64,000 nucleotides of DNA from Microstegium vimineum (GCA_022036555.1 CM039125.1:48942110-49006109), one strand, 5' to 3'; positions 1 to 11,483 are shown, numbered from the stretch's first letter. The notes: generated from the sequence alone by a model not told the origin. Translations and numbers: made by a program.

Positions 1-236
1 TTTTGTCCGGTTATGTGGTTTACAGATATCGGCGTGACTGGTGGGAGCGACACAATTATCTGCTTTCCGGTGCACTAGATGCTGGTTTGGCATTCATGGC
101 TGTCCTGATTTACTTATGCGTAGGCTTGGAGAACATTAGTTTGAACTGGTGGGGCAATGATTTAGATGGATGTCCTCTTGCCTCTTGTCCAACTGCCAAA
201 GGTATTGTCGTCGACGGCTGCCCAGTGTATACATGA
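1..236 (+). CDS. Oligopeptide transporter (OPT family), C-terminal exon, partial
   Basis: The open frame runs in from the window edge (codons in phase with position 3) and stops at TGA 234-236. It encodes about 77 residues: a basic stretch ([21 protein letters not shown]), one hydrophobic segment ([14 protein letters not shown]) and the tail [16 protein letters not shown]. The sequence around the last membrane span and the terminal [10 protein letters not shown] are hallmarks of plant OPT proteins, which are plasma-membrane, proton-coupled carriers of small peptides or metal chelates. Only the last exon is visible, so the true exon start (a splice acceptor) lies at or left of position 1 and the Met-like TTG at position 3 is not a start codon. 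The substrate cannot be told from this fragment. The following gene is convergent. Confidence 0.88.
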   Translation, partial: LSGYVVYRYRRDWWERHNYLLSGALDAGLAFMAVLIYLCVGLENISLNWWGNDLDGCPLASCPTAKGIVVDGCPVYT

Positions 237-871
237 GAACCCGTGGTGGTGCGACCTGGGAAGAAGAGAACTTGACAAATGAAGTGTGTGAAGAGCAATG
301 TAAATAATCAAATTTATTTTCAGACAATTTAGAGATGAGAAATTGGTGTTATTTTTATGTATTCCTAAGAGTTATGAAGATTCATAATAATATTCAAGTA
401 AAATAGGTAGTTATGGCCAAAGCAACTACTATTCCAGCTTGGAAAGAAGTCATTCCATGGTAGAACGAAACATATAGACATAATTTATCCATAAAAGATA
501 AACAAAGAAAGATGCATCATTGACAATAACCGATCCTTTTTTTTTGGGTGTGTGTGTGCGCGCGCGCTACAGAACTTGTCTGATCTCATGGTCATGGAAA
601 CACAACAACTAACCTAATGAATTTTCTGAAGAAGCCCAATGACATAAAAAAATAAAGATGTATCTTTAGCTTTAGACTAGTAAGCATTATCAATTACAGA
701 TCTTTTTTTTTGTGAGTGTATGAGATAAATAACCTGTCTGATGTCATGGGACAACAAGACACTAACCTGATTAATTTTCTGAAGAAGCCCAATGATGTAA
801 GCCTCATAAGAAAAAGTCTCAGAACAAAATTAGAAGTTCCAAGCTTCCAGCTATAATCTGATTCTTTGTGG
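237..871. other. Intergenic spacer between convergent OPT and PPR genes
   Basis: AT-rich DNA that should contain the 3' UTRs of both flanking genes. It holds a local imperfect duplication and a TG/CG microsatellite (see next entry). I see no further coding sequence. Confidence 0.6.
525..797. repeat. Imperfect tandem duplication in the PPR 3' flank, with TG/CG microsatellite
   Basis: About 120 bp at 525-645 and about 105 bp at 694-797 share, in the same order, a T-run followed by TGTG, a 'TGTCTGATNTCATGG' block and 'GAATTTTCTGAAGAAGCCCAATGA' or a close variant. Between the shared blocks the first copy carries a (TG)n(CG)n run at about 547-568. The likely origin is a tandem duplication that later diverged. 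Confidence 0.65.
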
Positions 872-2514
872 CTACATATTTAGCACCAAATCAAGATGCT
901 TTTTCCAAGTTTCATCTGTATTTACCACTTTTCTGATAAATATTTCCCACGACTGACCATCCAAGAAATCCCGACCACTTGAAGCTGCAGCTTCAACGAT
1001 AGTGCAAACAGTATCATCATGACTTGGCTCAGAAAGGCTATGAACCAATTCTTGGTAAAGAGACTTGCTTGGAGCGCACCCTTTGGCCATCATCTCCTTA
1101 AATAGCGCATAACCTTCATTTGACTTGCCTATTTTGCAGAAACCTTTGATCAGGGCCTCATAAATCATTACATTTGGTTCATACCGCCGTTCGACCATGT
1201 CATCCCACACCCTACCGGCCTCCTGTAACTCTCCATTCTCACATAATCCTACAATAAGCGAGCTATATGTCAGCAAGCTTGGCATGAACCCCCTCTCAAG
1301 CTCATCAAACAGCCTCCTCGCTTCCTGAATCATTCCACTCTTGCATAACCAGTAGATCAATGTGCTCACGACAGTGTTATCTGGCGGGACGTTCTTCTTC
1401 ACCATCTGTTGCCATATCTCATTCGCCTCTCCTGCCTTTCCATCCTGGCATAGCACATCAACCACCTTAGCACACAGTGGTGTGTCTGGTACATATCTTG
1501 CCCCTAGCATCTCCCTTGTCAAATCACGCGCCTCTATGGATTTTCCCTCTTTGCAGCACGCTTCGATCACCACAGAGTATGTAACCTCATTTGGCTGCAC
1601 CCCAGCGGCTTCCATCTCATCCATGATCCTTGCTGCATCTTGCAACTTCCCACGCTGGCAGTACCCGTCTATGAGCACCGTGTACATAGTAGCATCCGGC
1701 CTACGCCCACTGGCAACAATATCGTCAAAGAGCTGATGTGCACCGTCGAGATCCCCTTTGGCACAGTAGGCAGTGAGAACCGTTGTGTACGTGACGACAT
1801 CCGGGACGATCCCCCAGCCAGTCATTTCGTCGAGCACCTTGAGCGCGGCGTCGAGGTCACCGACGCCAACGAGTCCCTTGAGCAGGATGTTACAGGAGAC
1901 GAGGTTAGGCGTGATGTAGAGCTTGGTTGGCGCGGCGCGGAAGAGCGCGGCGGCGAGGCGGAGGCGGCGCGCGGAGACGAGGGAGTGGAGGAGCGCGTTG
2001 AAGGAGCGGGTGGAAGGGCGGGAGTTGAAGGACGGGAGGGAGAGGAAGAGGCGGAGGGACGGGAGCGGGCGGAGCGCGCGGAGGAGCGGCAGGAACGGGC
2101 GGTCGGAGAAGACCGGGAGGCGGGACGCGCGGAGCAGGGAGAGACGGGGGGCAGGTGGCGGGCCGCGGCGCCGGCGTCGTCGGCGCGGGAGAGGCGGGAG
2201 AGCGTCGCCGCGAAGACGGGGAGAGAGGGCGGCAGCGGAGGCGCGGCGTGGAAGAGCGCGTGGCGGAGGGCGAGGACCGCGTCCTCGGGCGTGGTGGACG
2301 CGCGGAGGAGGAGCCGGGAGAGCGACCGCGCCGTGAGGCGGCGCGGCCAGGGCTGGACCGGCGGCGTGACGGTGTAGCCGGACTCCGGCAGCGATTCCGG
2401 GAGCGGGGCCAGGTGCGCGATCGGCACAGTGGTCCGTGTGGCCGGACCCGTGGAGAAGGCGCGGGCGCCGTGGATCAACCACCGCCACCGGCGCGTGCTG
2501 GCCGCCCTGAGCAT
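872..2514 (-). CDS. Pentatricopeptide repeat (PPR) protein, P-type; apparent 1-nt frameshift
   Basis: Reading leftwards from ATG 2514-2512, the N-terminus is Arg/Ala/Ser-rich and lacks acidic residues (MLRAASTRRWRWL...), as in a mitochondrial or plastid transit peptide. A PPR-like leader follows. After about residue 122 the frame is lost at a six-G run (2146-2151 on the + strand), and the protein continues in another frame to the stop at 872. One missing base in that run would reconcile the two halves, giving about 547 aa. The second half holds about ten tandem 35-residue repeats of the form (V)(V)TYTTVLTAYCAKGDLDGAHQ...D, without E or DYW extensions. That marks the P class, which binds organellar RNA to stabilise, process or activate translation of transcripts. 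The gene is intronless, as usual for PPRs. The shift could be an assembly error in a GC-rich homopolymer or a real pseudogenising lesion. The target RNA is unknown. Confidence 0.88.
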
Positions 2515-2855
2515 GGCGCTGGCCGTGCGTGATGCGTCGGAGTGGCGACCGGCGGAGGCGAACACGAAATTGGGAGGGGGTCTTCCTTTTACAGGCCACG
2601 TTTGCCGGGGCTTTGGGCCAAGAGAGAACTGGGCTCTGCTGAAATTCAAGCCCGCCATGACGTATAAGAGGCTGGAGTCTAGTTTCTTGTAGTAAATGGA
2701 TCCCGGCCCAATTCGAACTGGCACGGGCCCAGTTCTCGAAGACACGAAGCTAGCTAGCGCGCCAATTGCTAAGCTGATTTTTGTCAGGACAACCCAAATC
2801 TATTTAAATTTGAATGTGAACAGCAACGTATCAAGATGTGCTCAACTTATATATA
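2515..2855. other. Upstream region of the PPR gene
   Basis: GC-rich 5' flank grading into AT-rich DNA. It is the likely 5' UTR and promoter of the leftward PPR gene. Longer in-frame extensions exist upstream (to 2745), but they lack targeting or PPR features, so ATG 2514 was chosen as the start. Confidence 0.4.
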
Positions 2856-2857
2856 TA

Positions 2858-3117
2858 CTCCCTCCGTATCGGAAATAGAAGACGTTTTAGACAAGGTTTG
2901 AGTCAAACATTAGGAATATAAATCATCTATAACTTTTAAATTGTTGAGTTTACAAATGTAAAAATTATATGAATAGATTTGTCTTGAAAAGTATTTTCAT
3001 AAAAGTATACATATATCACTTTTTCATAAATATTTTTATAAAAACAAAGGGTCAAAGTTGTGTTTTTAGAGACCGTATCGCTGTCCTAAACGTCTTCTAT
3101 TTCTGATACGGAGGGAG
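2858..3117. mobile_element. Stowaway-type MITE (Tc1/mariner), TA target duplication
   Basis: The element begins CTCCCTCCGTATCGGAAATA and ends with the near-perfect inverse (TATTTCTGATACGGAGGGAG). It is about 260 bp, AT-rich inside and has no ORF. TA dinucleotides flank it at 2856-2857 and 3118-3119. The CTCCCTCCGT end and TA target are diagnostic of Stowaway elements, which are moved by mariner-like transposases in trans. Confidence 0.93.
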
Positions 3118-3529
3118 TATATATTTAGGAACACGCTACTTTTGAGATGGGGTGTCCTGATGAACACGAATGCTTGGCTTTTGCAAGGATCATTCATTCG
3201 TTACATTAAAGTGAGTGGCGTTGTTTCCTGCCGGACGGCTAGGGTATATTATGCCCTTAAAAGCCGTGATTAGCAGTTCAGTAGTGCTTTTATGCTTTAT
3301 ATTATATATGTATTATAGATTATAAAAGAACAAAGATAAAGAGAGTAGTACGTGCTTGCTCTGATGCTTGCCCTTTTCTGTAGAGAAAAAAATAAATCCT
3401 ACTAACTGGTTCTGGATCGTCCTTTATTCGATTCTTTCAAGTTCCGACCAATCATTAACTCGGCCAGTTCGAATACCCTCGTGTTCCATGTATAGCCTTT
3501 TAAATTTGTGAGGGGCTAATTATCAAATC
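3118..3529. other. Intergenic DNA
   Basis: AT-rich stretch between the Stowaway MITE and the LINE remnant. I see no gene, RNA or clear repeat. Confidence 0.4.
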
Positions 3530-4800
3530 CAACATTGTCGCCGCTTTCAATGCCTTCTGGTGGGCTTGTTGGGAAGAAGTCCAACGCCGACTCGATCAAT
3601 GACTATAGACCAAATCAATTTAATGCACAGTACTGACAAACTGATCACCAAATGCTTGGCATCGAGGTTAGGTGTATTCTTGGAGGATCTAGTTAAACCG
3701 AATCAAACATCGTTCATTCGAGAGAGAAGCATTCAAGATAATTTTAGAACGGTGCAACTTTCTAGCAAACTATTAAACAAACTGGGTGCTCGAGCGATAC
3801 TCATGAAAATTGACATTGCCAAAGCATTGGACTCGGTGTCGTGGCCCTTCCTACTTGAAGTGATGCAGCACGCAGGGTTCAGCAGGAGGTGGAGGGACTG
3901 GATGGCGCTGATTCTTTCAACTGCAAGCACCAAAAATTTGTTGAATGGAAGAGTGGGGAAAAGAATCAGTCATGCAAGGAGCTTGAGACAAGGGGGCCAT
4001 CTGTCACTGATGTTGGTTGTCCTATCAATGGAGGTGCTTAACACACTCATCCTCCGAGCCGAACAAGAACACCTGTTTTTACCACAGGGAAACAATGCCA
4101 TAATTTTCAGAGCCTCCTTCTATGCCGATGATATGGACATCCTCATCAACAGGAACTGTTACTCCTTTTATCTATGGAAACTTTCGAGCATGTCTCGGGA
4201 CCAAGGACAAACAAAGAGAAAACTAAGGCCATCCCAATCAATTGTTACGCGAAGGAAACCTAGCTTACTGTTGCCACCTTTGGTTGCGCCGTGGAGGCCT
4301 TCCCTTGTCGCTATCTTGGCATTCTGCTGCTCATTAGAAGGCTTTGTGGTTATGATGAACAAACTATATATCATCGACGCATTATCAAACCGAATCCCAA
4401 CTTGGAAGGGGAATCTCCTAAATTTAGCTGGTCGTGCTACTTTGGTCTTGACTACAATCTCAACGATCCATCTCTACATCTCTATTGCAGTGTGCCTATC
4501 GCCTTGGGCAATTAACTGTATCGATCGGAGATGTCGGACATTCCTTTGGGTCGGTGCACAGACATTTGCTTGAGGAAAATGCAAAGTGACATGGTGTCTT
4601 GTCTGCATCCCCAAGGTTCTGGGAGAGCTTGGAATTGTAGATTTGTGTCGTCTTGGGATCGCTCTCCGTTTGAGATGGGAATGGTTGCGACGTTAATACC
4701 TAGCTAGATCCTGGCATGAATTTCCATCACAATCAGAACGTGTTGTTCGGGCATTCTTCCAAGTTGCAGTTCACGTTGAGGTGGGTAATGGATCCAATAC
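3530..4800 (+). pseudogene. Non-LTR retrotransposon (LINE) reverse transcriptase remnant
   Basis: A degenerate plant LINE polyprotein fragment. The part before 3600 matches the pre-RT region (AAFNAFW) in another frame. The main open stretch, 3560-4573, reads through RT blocks: ITKCLASRL, NQTSFIRERSIQDNF, MKIDIAKALDSVSWPFLLEV, the block normally RQGDPLSP (here RQGGHLSLM), and the catalytic box SFYADDMDIL. From 4574 to about 4800 it continues, after a stop, into the C-terminal region (GKCKVTWCLVC, LGIALRLRWEW). There are frameshifts near 3615 and after the YADD box and a stop at 4571-4573. The endonuclease, 5' end and poly(A) tail are not found, so it is a dead internal fragment. Confidence 0.85.
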
Positions 4801-4879
4801 GTACTACAAGAGATCAGGCTTTCTATGACAATTTGAAGTTTATCTCTTATAATAGAAGGCATGTCATAAAAGACCTTCT

Positions 4880-5755
4880 ATGACATGTGTGATACCCAAA
4901 AATCTTTTCAGCTTTTACCTGTGTGCCATTATAAAAGATCGATATTACCTGTGTACCATTGAAATTTTGAAAAGTTTCTCAGTACCTTTGTCCGAAGTTG
5001 TTTTTACATATGTATCATTTCCGTCGAATTCATCTCTAACGAACAACAGCAAAGACAATTTTACCCTTGTAGAGTACATCCAAAATTTCATTCTTTCCTC
5101 TAGTGATACTGTAATAGTCTATGTTATCTAAAACTTGTACTTTTTCATTTACTATAACAGCTTCTATACGTAACAACTATGTGTGTGCACATAAAAATAT
5201 AATATTCAAATTTATTATATTTATTGAAAATATTCATGTAGTGCACACACATAGATATTTTCAATAAATATAATAAAATTGAATATTATATTTTTATGTG
5301 CACACACATAGTTATTACCCATATAAGTTGTTATAGTGAATGAAAAGGTACAAGTTTTAGACAACACATGTTGTTATAGTATCACTAGAGGAAAGACCAT
5401 AATAAAATTGAATATTTTCAATAAATATAATAAAATTGTAATTTAATTATATTTATTAAAAATATTTATGTGCACATACACATAGTTGTTACCCATACAA
5501 GTTATTCTAGTGAATGAAAAAGTAAAGTTTTAGAAAACACATGCTGTAATAGTGTCACTAGATGAAAGAATGAAAATTTTGATGTAATATACAACTAAAG
5601 GCATAATCATCTTTTTTGTTGTCTATTAGAGGTGAATTTGACAAAAATAGCATACAGGTAAAAGAATTTTCGGACTAGGATATTGAGAAATTTTTCAAAT
5701 TTTCAATGGTACAATTATCTATCTTTTATAATAGCACACAGATAAAAAGTTCAAA
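4880..5755. mobile_element. Long fold-back (TIR-type, non-autonomous) element
   Basis: The two halves are inverse complements over several hundred bases. 'TTACCTGTGTACCATTGAAAATTT'-like sequence at about 4945-4975 pairs with about 5690-5720; 'CATTCTTTCCTCTAGTGATACTGTAATAG' at about 5090 pairs with 5360-5390 and again with 5540-5575; 'ACTATGTGTGTGCACATAAAAATATAATATTCAA' near 5180 pairs with about 5265-5310. The inner core is partly triplicated. No ORF is credible. Family and exact ends are uncertain. Confidence 0.65.
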
Positions 5756-6596
5756 AACTTTCAATAACTTATCCTTTGTTTATATACCTACAAAAATGGA
5801 TTCCTTCCGTGGACCGTGCTCTTGATCATGAGGTAGTTAGGCCCATGAGCATCACTGCATCAGGCCGACGACTGACCACCACACATGAGATACGAGCCCT
5901 GCCACAAACTCGATCTATACTACACATAAGCCATCTAATACTATTTCACGTATATACACACAATATATACTAGTTTTTTATATATATTTTAGGTATGACT
6001 GCTGCCAAACCTCACTTAATCATAATCCGACTTGGAAGATCATACTTGCGCTCCTAAATTTGAAGTGATTTATGTAAGATCTAAACACTTGCGCTCCCAA
6101 ATCCATCCCACAATCCGACTATATATAAACAAGGGCTTATGTGGATGGCAGAAGAGGATACTTGGAAGGGATGCATTTACTACGGGTGGGGCAGATGCGA
6201 TAGGTGACTAGGGCCTAGGGATGGAAATAATATAATGGATATTTTGTTATCCATTTTGCTAGAATTTGTAATTGATACAACTTTTTCTGACGGCTAATAT
6301 TCATATTCTTGTCCTCCTTTGGAGTTCTCTTGGTGGAGCCCTTGTTGTGCTACACGTATATTCATAGGTATTGTGAAAAGGGGTTGAGGGAATTTCAAGA
6401 CAAGCGAGTTAATTTAGTTAATTTAGAGTCATCTTTGTGTGCATCTTTTTGTTCTTGGCTTATAGTTTGTTCAAGTGGAAGTCTCGAAAACTTTTTACTC
6501 CTGGTGTTTGATGGTAGACAGTTCAGTCAAAGATTAGGTGACCTTCCATTGGTGGTGATCTTGTTAGAAAGGGCTCCTAGCTTTGAGCTTGGTTTG
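5756..6596. other. Intergenic DNA
   Basis: AT-rich with short open frames of no recognisable content. No gene or repeat is supported up to the 14-bp duplication at 6597. Confidence 0.4.
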
Positions 6597-6610
6597 AAAC
6601 TAGCCAAACT

Positions 6611-6959
6611 TTTTTTTTCTGAATACGCAAAAGATTTGTGCATCATTATAATTAAGAAGAAGAGTTAAGTCATACAAATGACGCTCTTTTAACAAGCGCC
6701 TTCGGAGGTCTTACATCCGTAGGCTAGACTGTCCTAATGAACAAAAGCCAAGCTTCGATATTACATAAAAGATCTACAACCAAGCTAAAAGCATAGCTAC
6801 AACCTACGAAGCCAGACGTCTTCGACGCTGACTCTGCGATCCTACTCCGACGTCCGAGAAGAGAACGTTGTTCTTTTTGCCACCCATGTTGTTGGTCGCT
6901 GGAAACAACTCATCCAAAGCTTCAATTTGGCTCGATGTCAAGTTCCCTTCTAGAAGGGG
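6611..6959 (-). mobile_element. 5'-truncated LINE 3' end, flanked by a 14-bp target-site duplication
   Basis: The direct repeat AAACTAGCCAAACT occurs at 6597-6610 and 6960-6973. Between the copies is a 349-bp insert that starts with eight Ts on the + strand, i.e. a short poly(A) tail on the - strand, followed by sequence seen at grass LINE 3' ends (GAATACGCAAAAGATTTGTGC). The poly(A)-like end plus a long TSD is the signature of target-primed reverse transcription. No pol III A/B boxes were seen, so a truncated LINE is preferred over a SINE. Confidence 0.82.
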
Positions 6960-6973
6960 AAACTAGCCAAACT

Positions 6974-8069
6974 AGAGCGAAGAATGGGAACTCCTAGTAG
7001 AAATCTTGAGCCTTGTGACTTAAGGGAGCTTAATTCATGGTAGGTGCTTTAGTGTGGGCTAGGGAATAGTAGCAACTACCTATACCATGGGTAAAAACCC
7101 AGTTGCTTGTCATCTCTCTACATTCCTGAACTTAAATTCCTTGCAATCTTTGTGTGCTAGATATTTTGATTGACAAGTATATATGAATGGTTTTGTCTTG
7201 ATCTGTTGTAATCTAGCTAGTTGAACTAAGAAACTCTCATGTCCAGTTTTGTAGTAGAAATGAAACTAAGAAAGAACAATCAACTATAACCCCAAAAGAA
7301 CTAGATTTCCAAAACAACATAGAGATAGATCGAGAATGAAGGGAAAATCCCGCCGAGCCAATCATATTTGTTTTTGGTATTCTTAGCGGTGTTAATACAA
7401 AAATATTTCTTTATTTCCTCTCTAGAAGCATTGTATACCAAAAAAAAAAAACAATGAGCTTGCTGATCGAGCACGTGATTGGCCTAGCTCTCTAGGATGC
7501 ATGCAAAGCTTTTATTTCATTAATTAGTGCTCGAAGTTCAGTTAGCTAAGGCAGATCGGATTCCAAATTAAAGGAGACTGATTGCGTGCGTGGTGTGTCT
7601 TTTGGTAAAAGGAAAACATATTAGAAATTATAAATGCAAATAAAGACAGAGACAAGAGAAATGCACTAGTTCACGTATCCTCTCATACTCAGTCATATGC
7701 TGCTCTTTCATCTCGATCTCTTGGTAAAGAAAGATTCTCAAATTAATAGAATACCAAAGGCAAAGCACACAGGAAAAATAAACTATACGAGAAGCCAATC
7801 ATACCAATCACTTTCGATATATACAGTTATATATATCAGACTAAAACTCGGCAACAAGCAAGATATTATACTCTCTCTCTCTCTCGTCTCGATCTCTTCA
7901 GTCGACCAGCAGTTCAGTAACGTCATAAGCACTAGCTAGTAGCTTATGTTGCTGGATACCAAAAACCAAAACTTAGCATGCACGCGATACCGTTCGCCGT
8001 CGCGTCGCCGACGACCAAGCACACCGCGAACGCATGCAACAGCTTGCAAGGCAAACTAGCTTGTTGCCT
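6974..8069. other. Intergenic DNA and promoter region of the DUF4220 gene
   Basis: AT-rich, with a CT microsatellite at 7871-7884 close to the downstream gene, as often seen in plant 5' flanks. Short open frames here (for example 7697-7939) have no recognisable content. Confidence 0.4.
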
Positions 8070-8076
8070 TATATAG
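8070..8076 (+). promoter_or_regulatory. Candidate TATA box for the DUF4220/DUF594 gene
   Basis: TATATAG about 100 bp upstream of ATG 8177, in a reasonable position for a plant TATA box followed by a 5' UTR of about 70 nt. The assignment rests on position and sequence only. Confidence 0.4.
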
Positions 8077-8176
8077 CATGCAATGTCCATCATCAGGGGC
8101 CAAAACTACCAGAGACCTGCTAGATTACGTACACTGAAGAAGAGCTTGTAGTTGTAACAGTCTACAGCTAGCAATA

Positions 8177-9263
8177 ATGACAGTTTTTAACAGTAGCGTC
8201 TACCTCAACGTGACAAGATTATGCCCAAAAAACATCAACTCGTACATCACAAACCTGACAGCATCCTACACCGACCACAGCAACGAGCCGACCGTCGTGT
8301 CCACCTCCGTCATCATGTTCGTACTCGCCGGCCTCTTCTTCAACCTCAATCTCTTCAGCGGCATCTCCGACGTGAGCGCCATCCTCGACCCCAAGGTTCG
8401 GCTCTTCCTCTCCTCGGCGCTCTCCCTCTTCCTCCCCGTCATGTCCTACCTCTTCTCCGAGGCCAAGAACGCGAGGTCCAGCTCGACCACCACCAGCTCC
8501 ATTGCCGCTGACCTCTCCCTGACGGCCGGGCTGATCCTGGTGTGGATGCTCCTGGTGGAGCTCCTCCGCAAGAAGGTGGACGAGATTCGCATGCGCGGCG
8601 GCTACTCCGGCACCCTCCAGCGTGCCGGCCGCGTCTTCTGGCTGGGAAACCTCGTCTTCTTCAACATCAAGAGCGCTGGCCGGAAGGCCGTGTTCGGCGT
8701 CCTCTGGATCCTCTGCGCCACCAAGGTGGGGCAGCGGATCGCCTTCGCCGAGGTCGGCAAGCGCTCCTACGCCCATGGCAAGAACGCCTCCGTGCTCACC
8801 TCCTACATGGCTCAGATGCTCGACGTCGACGACAACCACCATGATCATGGTGACGACGAGCGTCAGGAGCACCACCCCCCTGCAGCACCTGCAGGTGACC
8901 ATGTCGACATCGACGTCGAGCATGGCGAACTACAACACGGTACTGGACATGGAGCTGGAAACGAGCTGCTCAAGAGGTGCAAATACATCGTGATGGGAGA
9001 GAAGAAGCTGGTGAAGAAGGCCATCGCAGATGGCTACGAGTTCAACGACGTCGCCTCCAACGACAACATCGTCACCGTCGGCAAAGTCTGGGAGCTCGCC
9101 GAGTCCGACCATCTCTTCGCCCACTACGACAAGAACCATCGCCTCAAGAGGCTCTGCCTCTCGTTCGCTCTCTTCAAGCTCCTGCGTCGGCGGTTCGAGC
9201 ACCTGCCGACGATGACAGACGAGGAGGCTCGCGACTGCCGGAGGCTCATCTTGAACGGCTTGT

Positions 9264-9300
<37 letters not shown>

Positions 9301-10666
9301 CGGCGACGCGGCGGAGGCGCTGTTCCAGGTGATGAGCGACGAGGTGAACTTCCTTAGTGAGTACTACCACTCTGTGATCCCCGTGGTGTTCGCGAGCCCT
9401 TTCTTCCTCGTAGCAAACTACCTCCTCCTACCTGTCGTCGTCACCGTCCTCTGCCTCATGTCCATTGTCCTCTGCGGCAATGGCGACGCCGGCTACGCAT
9501 TCAAGAGCCTCGGAAGAGACAACTACACGTTACGGTCAGGGGTTCCAAAGATAGTCCTGTGCCTTGTAGCCAGAGCCGCAAATAGATCTCCCCCAGCCTT
9601 CTTCTCCCTTGTAGACCTTGCCATCACGGTCTTTCTCTTCATCATCTTCTTCTACGAGGAGATATGGGAGTTCCTTGTCTTCCTCCTCTCCAACTGGTTC
9701 ATTGTCTCAGTTCTATGCGATTACACCGCCAAACGCCATTGGCGTGAGAGCGCCACCTTTAGTGCAGCCTTCAGCCGCCTCCTATGGTTCCGGAGCAAGA
9801 TGACCCATGGTGACCTTAGGCTAAAGCAATTCTCCGTGCTGAACCTTCGCTGGCCACTCCTCATACCACTGTTCTCCCCACTCTCCATGGCTGTAAGATC
9901 GGAGCCGGCGACGAACAGCTTGAAGCGATCCATCATGGATTGCCTTGTGAGACATGATCGCCATGGCACCCCTCTCACCAATGGCAAGTCCGTCGTGCTG
10001 GAGAAGGAGCACCTCGCATGGGCTTGTGGCAGCGACAGTGTCGCCGAGGTCATCCTGACATGGCACATCGCCACCATCATCTTGGAGGTGAAGTGTGCCC
10101 CTCAGAGTAAGGAGGATGTAGCTCTGAGTAGGGTGGCAACTAGGCTTTCCAAGTACTGTGCTTACCTGGTGGCGTTCCACCCGGAGCTGCTGCCGGACAA
10201 CAAGGAGAAGGCGGAGAGCGTGTTTGACGCCATGAAGGAGGAGCTGAAGAGCATGCTTGGGTGTCCGACGTACTTCCTCTCGTCCAAGAGGAAGAGGGTG
10301 GAGAGGATCATGGAAAGCACAAGGGACATTCCTGTGGAAACATCGTCGTCAGGCCAATACAGAGCAGCAGAAGCAGGGCAGAGTCGTGATGACGAGAGCA
10401 AAGTTGTGTTGAATGGAGCAAAGCTAGCAGGGGACTTGTTGAGGGAGCAAGAAACAGTGTGGAAGGTGTTGGCGGATGTGTGGACGGAGCTCATCGTCTT
10501 CGTGGCGCCGTCGAATGAGGAGGAGCGCGTGAAAGGGCATGAGCAAGTCCTGGTGCAAGGAGGAGAGTTCATCACCGTGCTATGGGCGCTCACCACCCAC
10601 ATCGGTGTAACTCGGCCGACCACGCCGAGCAAGCGATCATCAACTTCCACTAGTGGTCATCTGTAA
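8177..10666 (+). CDS. DUF4220/DUF594-type multipass membrane protein
   Basis: Intronless ORF of 829 aa. About four hydrophobic spans lie in the N-terminal third (near residues 43-62, 74-94, 110-128, 150-182) and two or three near 415-445 and 490-530, as in plant DUF4220 proteins. The C-terminal 55 residues carry the DUF594 signature (VWKVLADVWTELIVFVAP ... GGEFITVLWALTTHIGV). A His/Asp-rich loop follows residue 215 and a run of 12 Asn codons sits at 9266-9301. These proteins form large, tandemly duplicated families in grasses; most are of unknown biochemical function, and no enzymatic motif is visible here. The first ATG is used because it precedes the first span and follows a TATA-like box. 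A partial paralogue lies at 59827-60226 on the opposite strand. The reading frame looks intact. Confidence 0.9.
9266..9301 (+). repeat. In-frame AAC microsatellite encoding 12 Asn
   Basis: Twelve perfect AAC codons within the DUF4220-type gene, in the predicted cytoplasmic or loop segment before the later membrane spans. A perfect trinucleotide run is likely to vary in length between alleles without breaking the frame. Confidence 0.95.
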
Positions 10667-11480
10667 GCAAGCTTGAGAAGACACTGGGACCTGTATCTGT
10701 ATGCATGTATGCGTGTATATGTTTTCTCCCATCCAGTAGTCTTGATGTTCTTGTTTACACAAACAAGAGATTGTATGTTTTGTGTGTTGGCTTCATCATC
10801 ATTAGTTTTGTAGGGGGATTTCTTGATTTGTTTTCCCTACTCCTTGGAGAAATAAGGAGACGTTTATGAGATTTTGTGCAATAATGGTGCAAATACAGCA
10901 ATCATGTCGAATAATGAACATTTTTACATGGTCCATATCAGATCTACCAAACGGGGATGTATATAGCTTTTTCCTACCTTATGATCCATATGCCCTGTTA
11001 CTAATGTGCGTTGTATAAGCTTCAAGGGCGAAATGTGCATGGCAAACTATACATATTACAAAAGCAATAGCTAGATACACCCAGGACAAAATAAGGGGAC
11101 AAGGGAAAAAGACAACACCACTCATATAAACAGACCAAAAGACAAGCATAATAGGACAAGTGATCCCTAATAAGTGATGTTAATTTTTTTAAAAAATTGA
11201 GTTCTTGAAAGATAAGATGTGCCATATATATTTATAATAAGACAGAAAGATTTGCGCAAGGAGGCATACATTTGTGAAGTCCCGTCAAATGCAACAACCT
11301 TTTCAAGAGTAACTATACCAAGACAAGTTGCACATCATCATGTCGCCCAAGTTGATGATGTCAAACAAGCACTGAACCATCGACAAACCAGGGGGCCAAA
11401 CGGCCAAAGCCCGTTGTTCTCAATGATTTATACTCCAGTACAGCGCGCAGGTTCCAGAAACAACAGAAACCAGAGTCGAT
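10667..11480. other. 3' flank of the DUF4220 gene and intergenic DNA
   Basis: Contains the probable 3' UTR of the gene ending at 10666 (T-rich, with AATAAG near 10850 as a weak poly(A) signal). The remainder is AT-rich with no supported gene. Confidence 0.4.
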
Positions 11481-11483
11481 TTA

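Noticed and set aside
1640..2532. Long + strand ORFs rich in Arg/Glu/Gly opposite the PPR gene
   Set aside because: They are antisense shadows of the GC-rich PPR 5' half and have no recognisable domain.
5776..5973. 65-aa + strand ORF in the intergenic region
   Set aside because: Short, low codon quality and no motif or splice context.
6611..6959. SINE
   Set aside because: No pol III A or B box was found from the 6959 end, and the poly(A)-proximal sequence resembles LINE 3' ends.
8219..10650. Several - strand and alternative-frame ORFs over the DUF4220 gene
   Set aside because: They are shadows of the high-GC third positions; the + strand 829-aa ORF carries all recognisable features.
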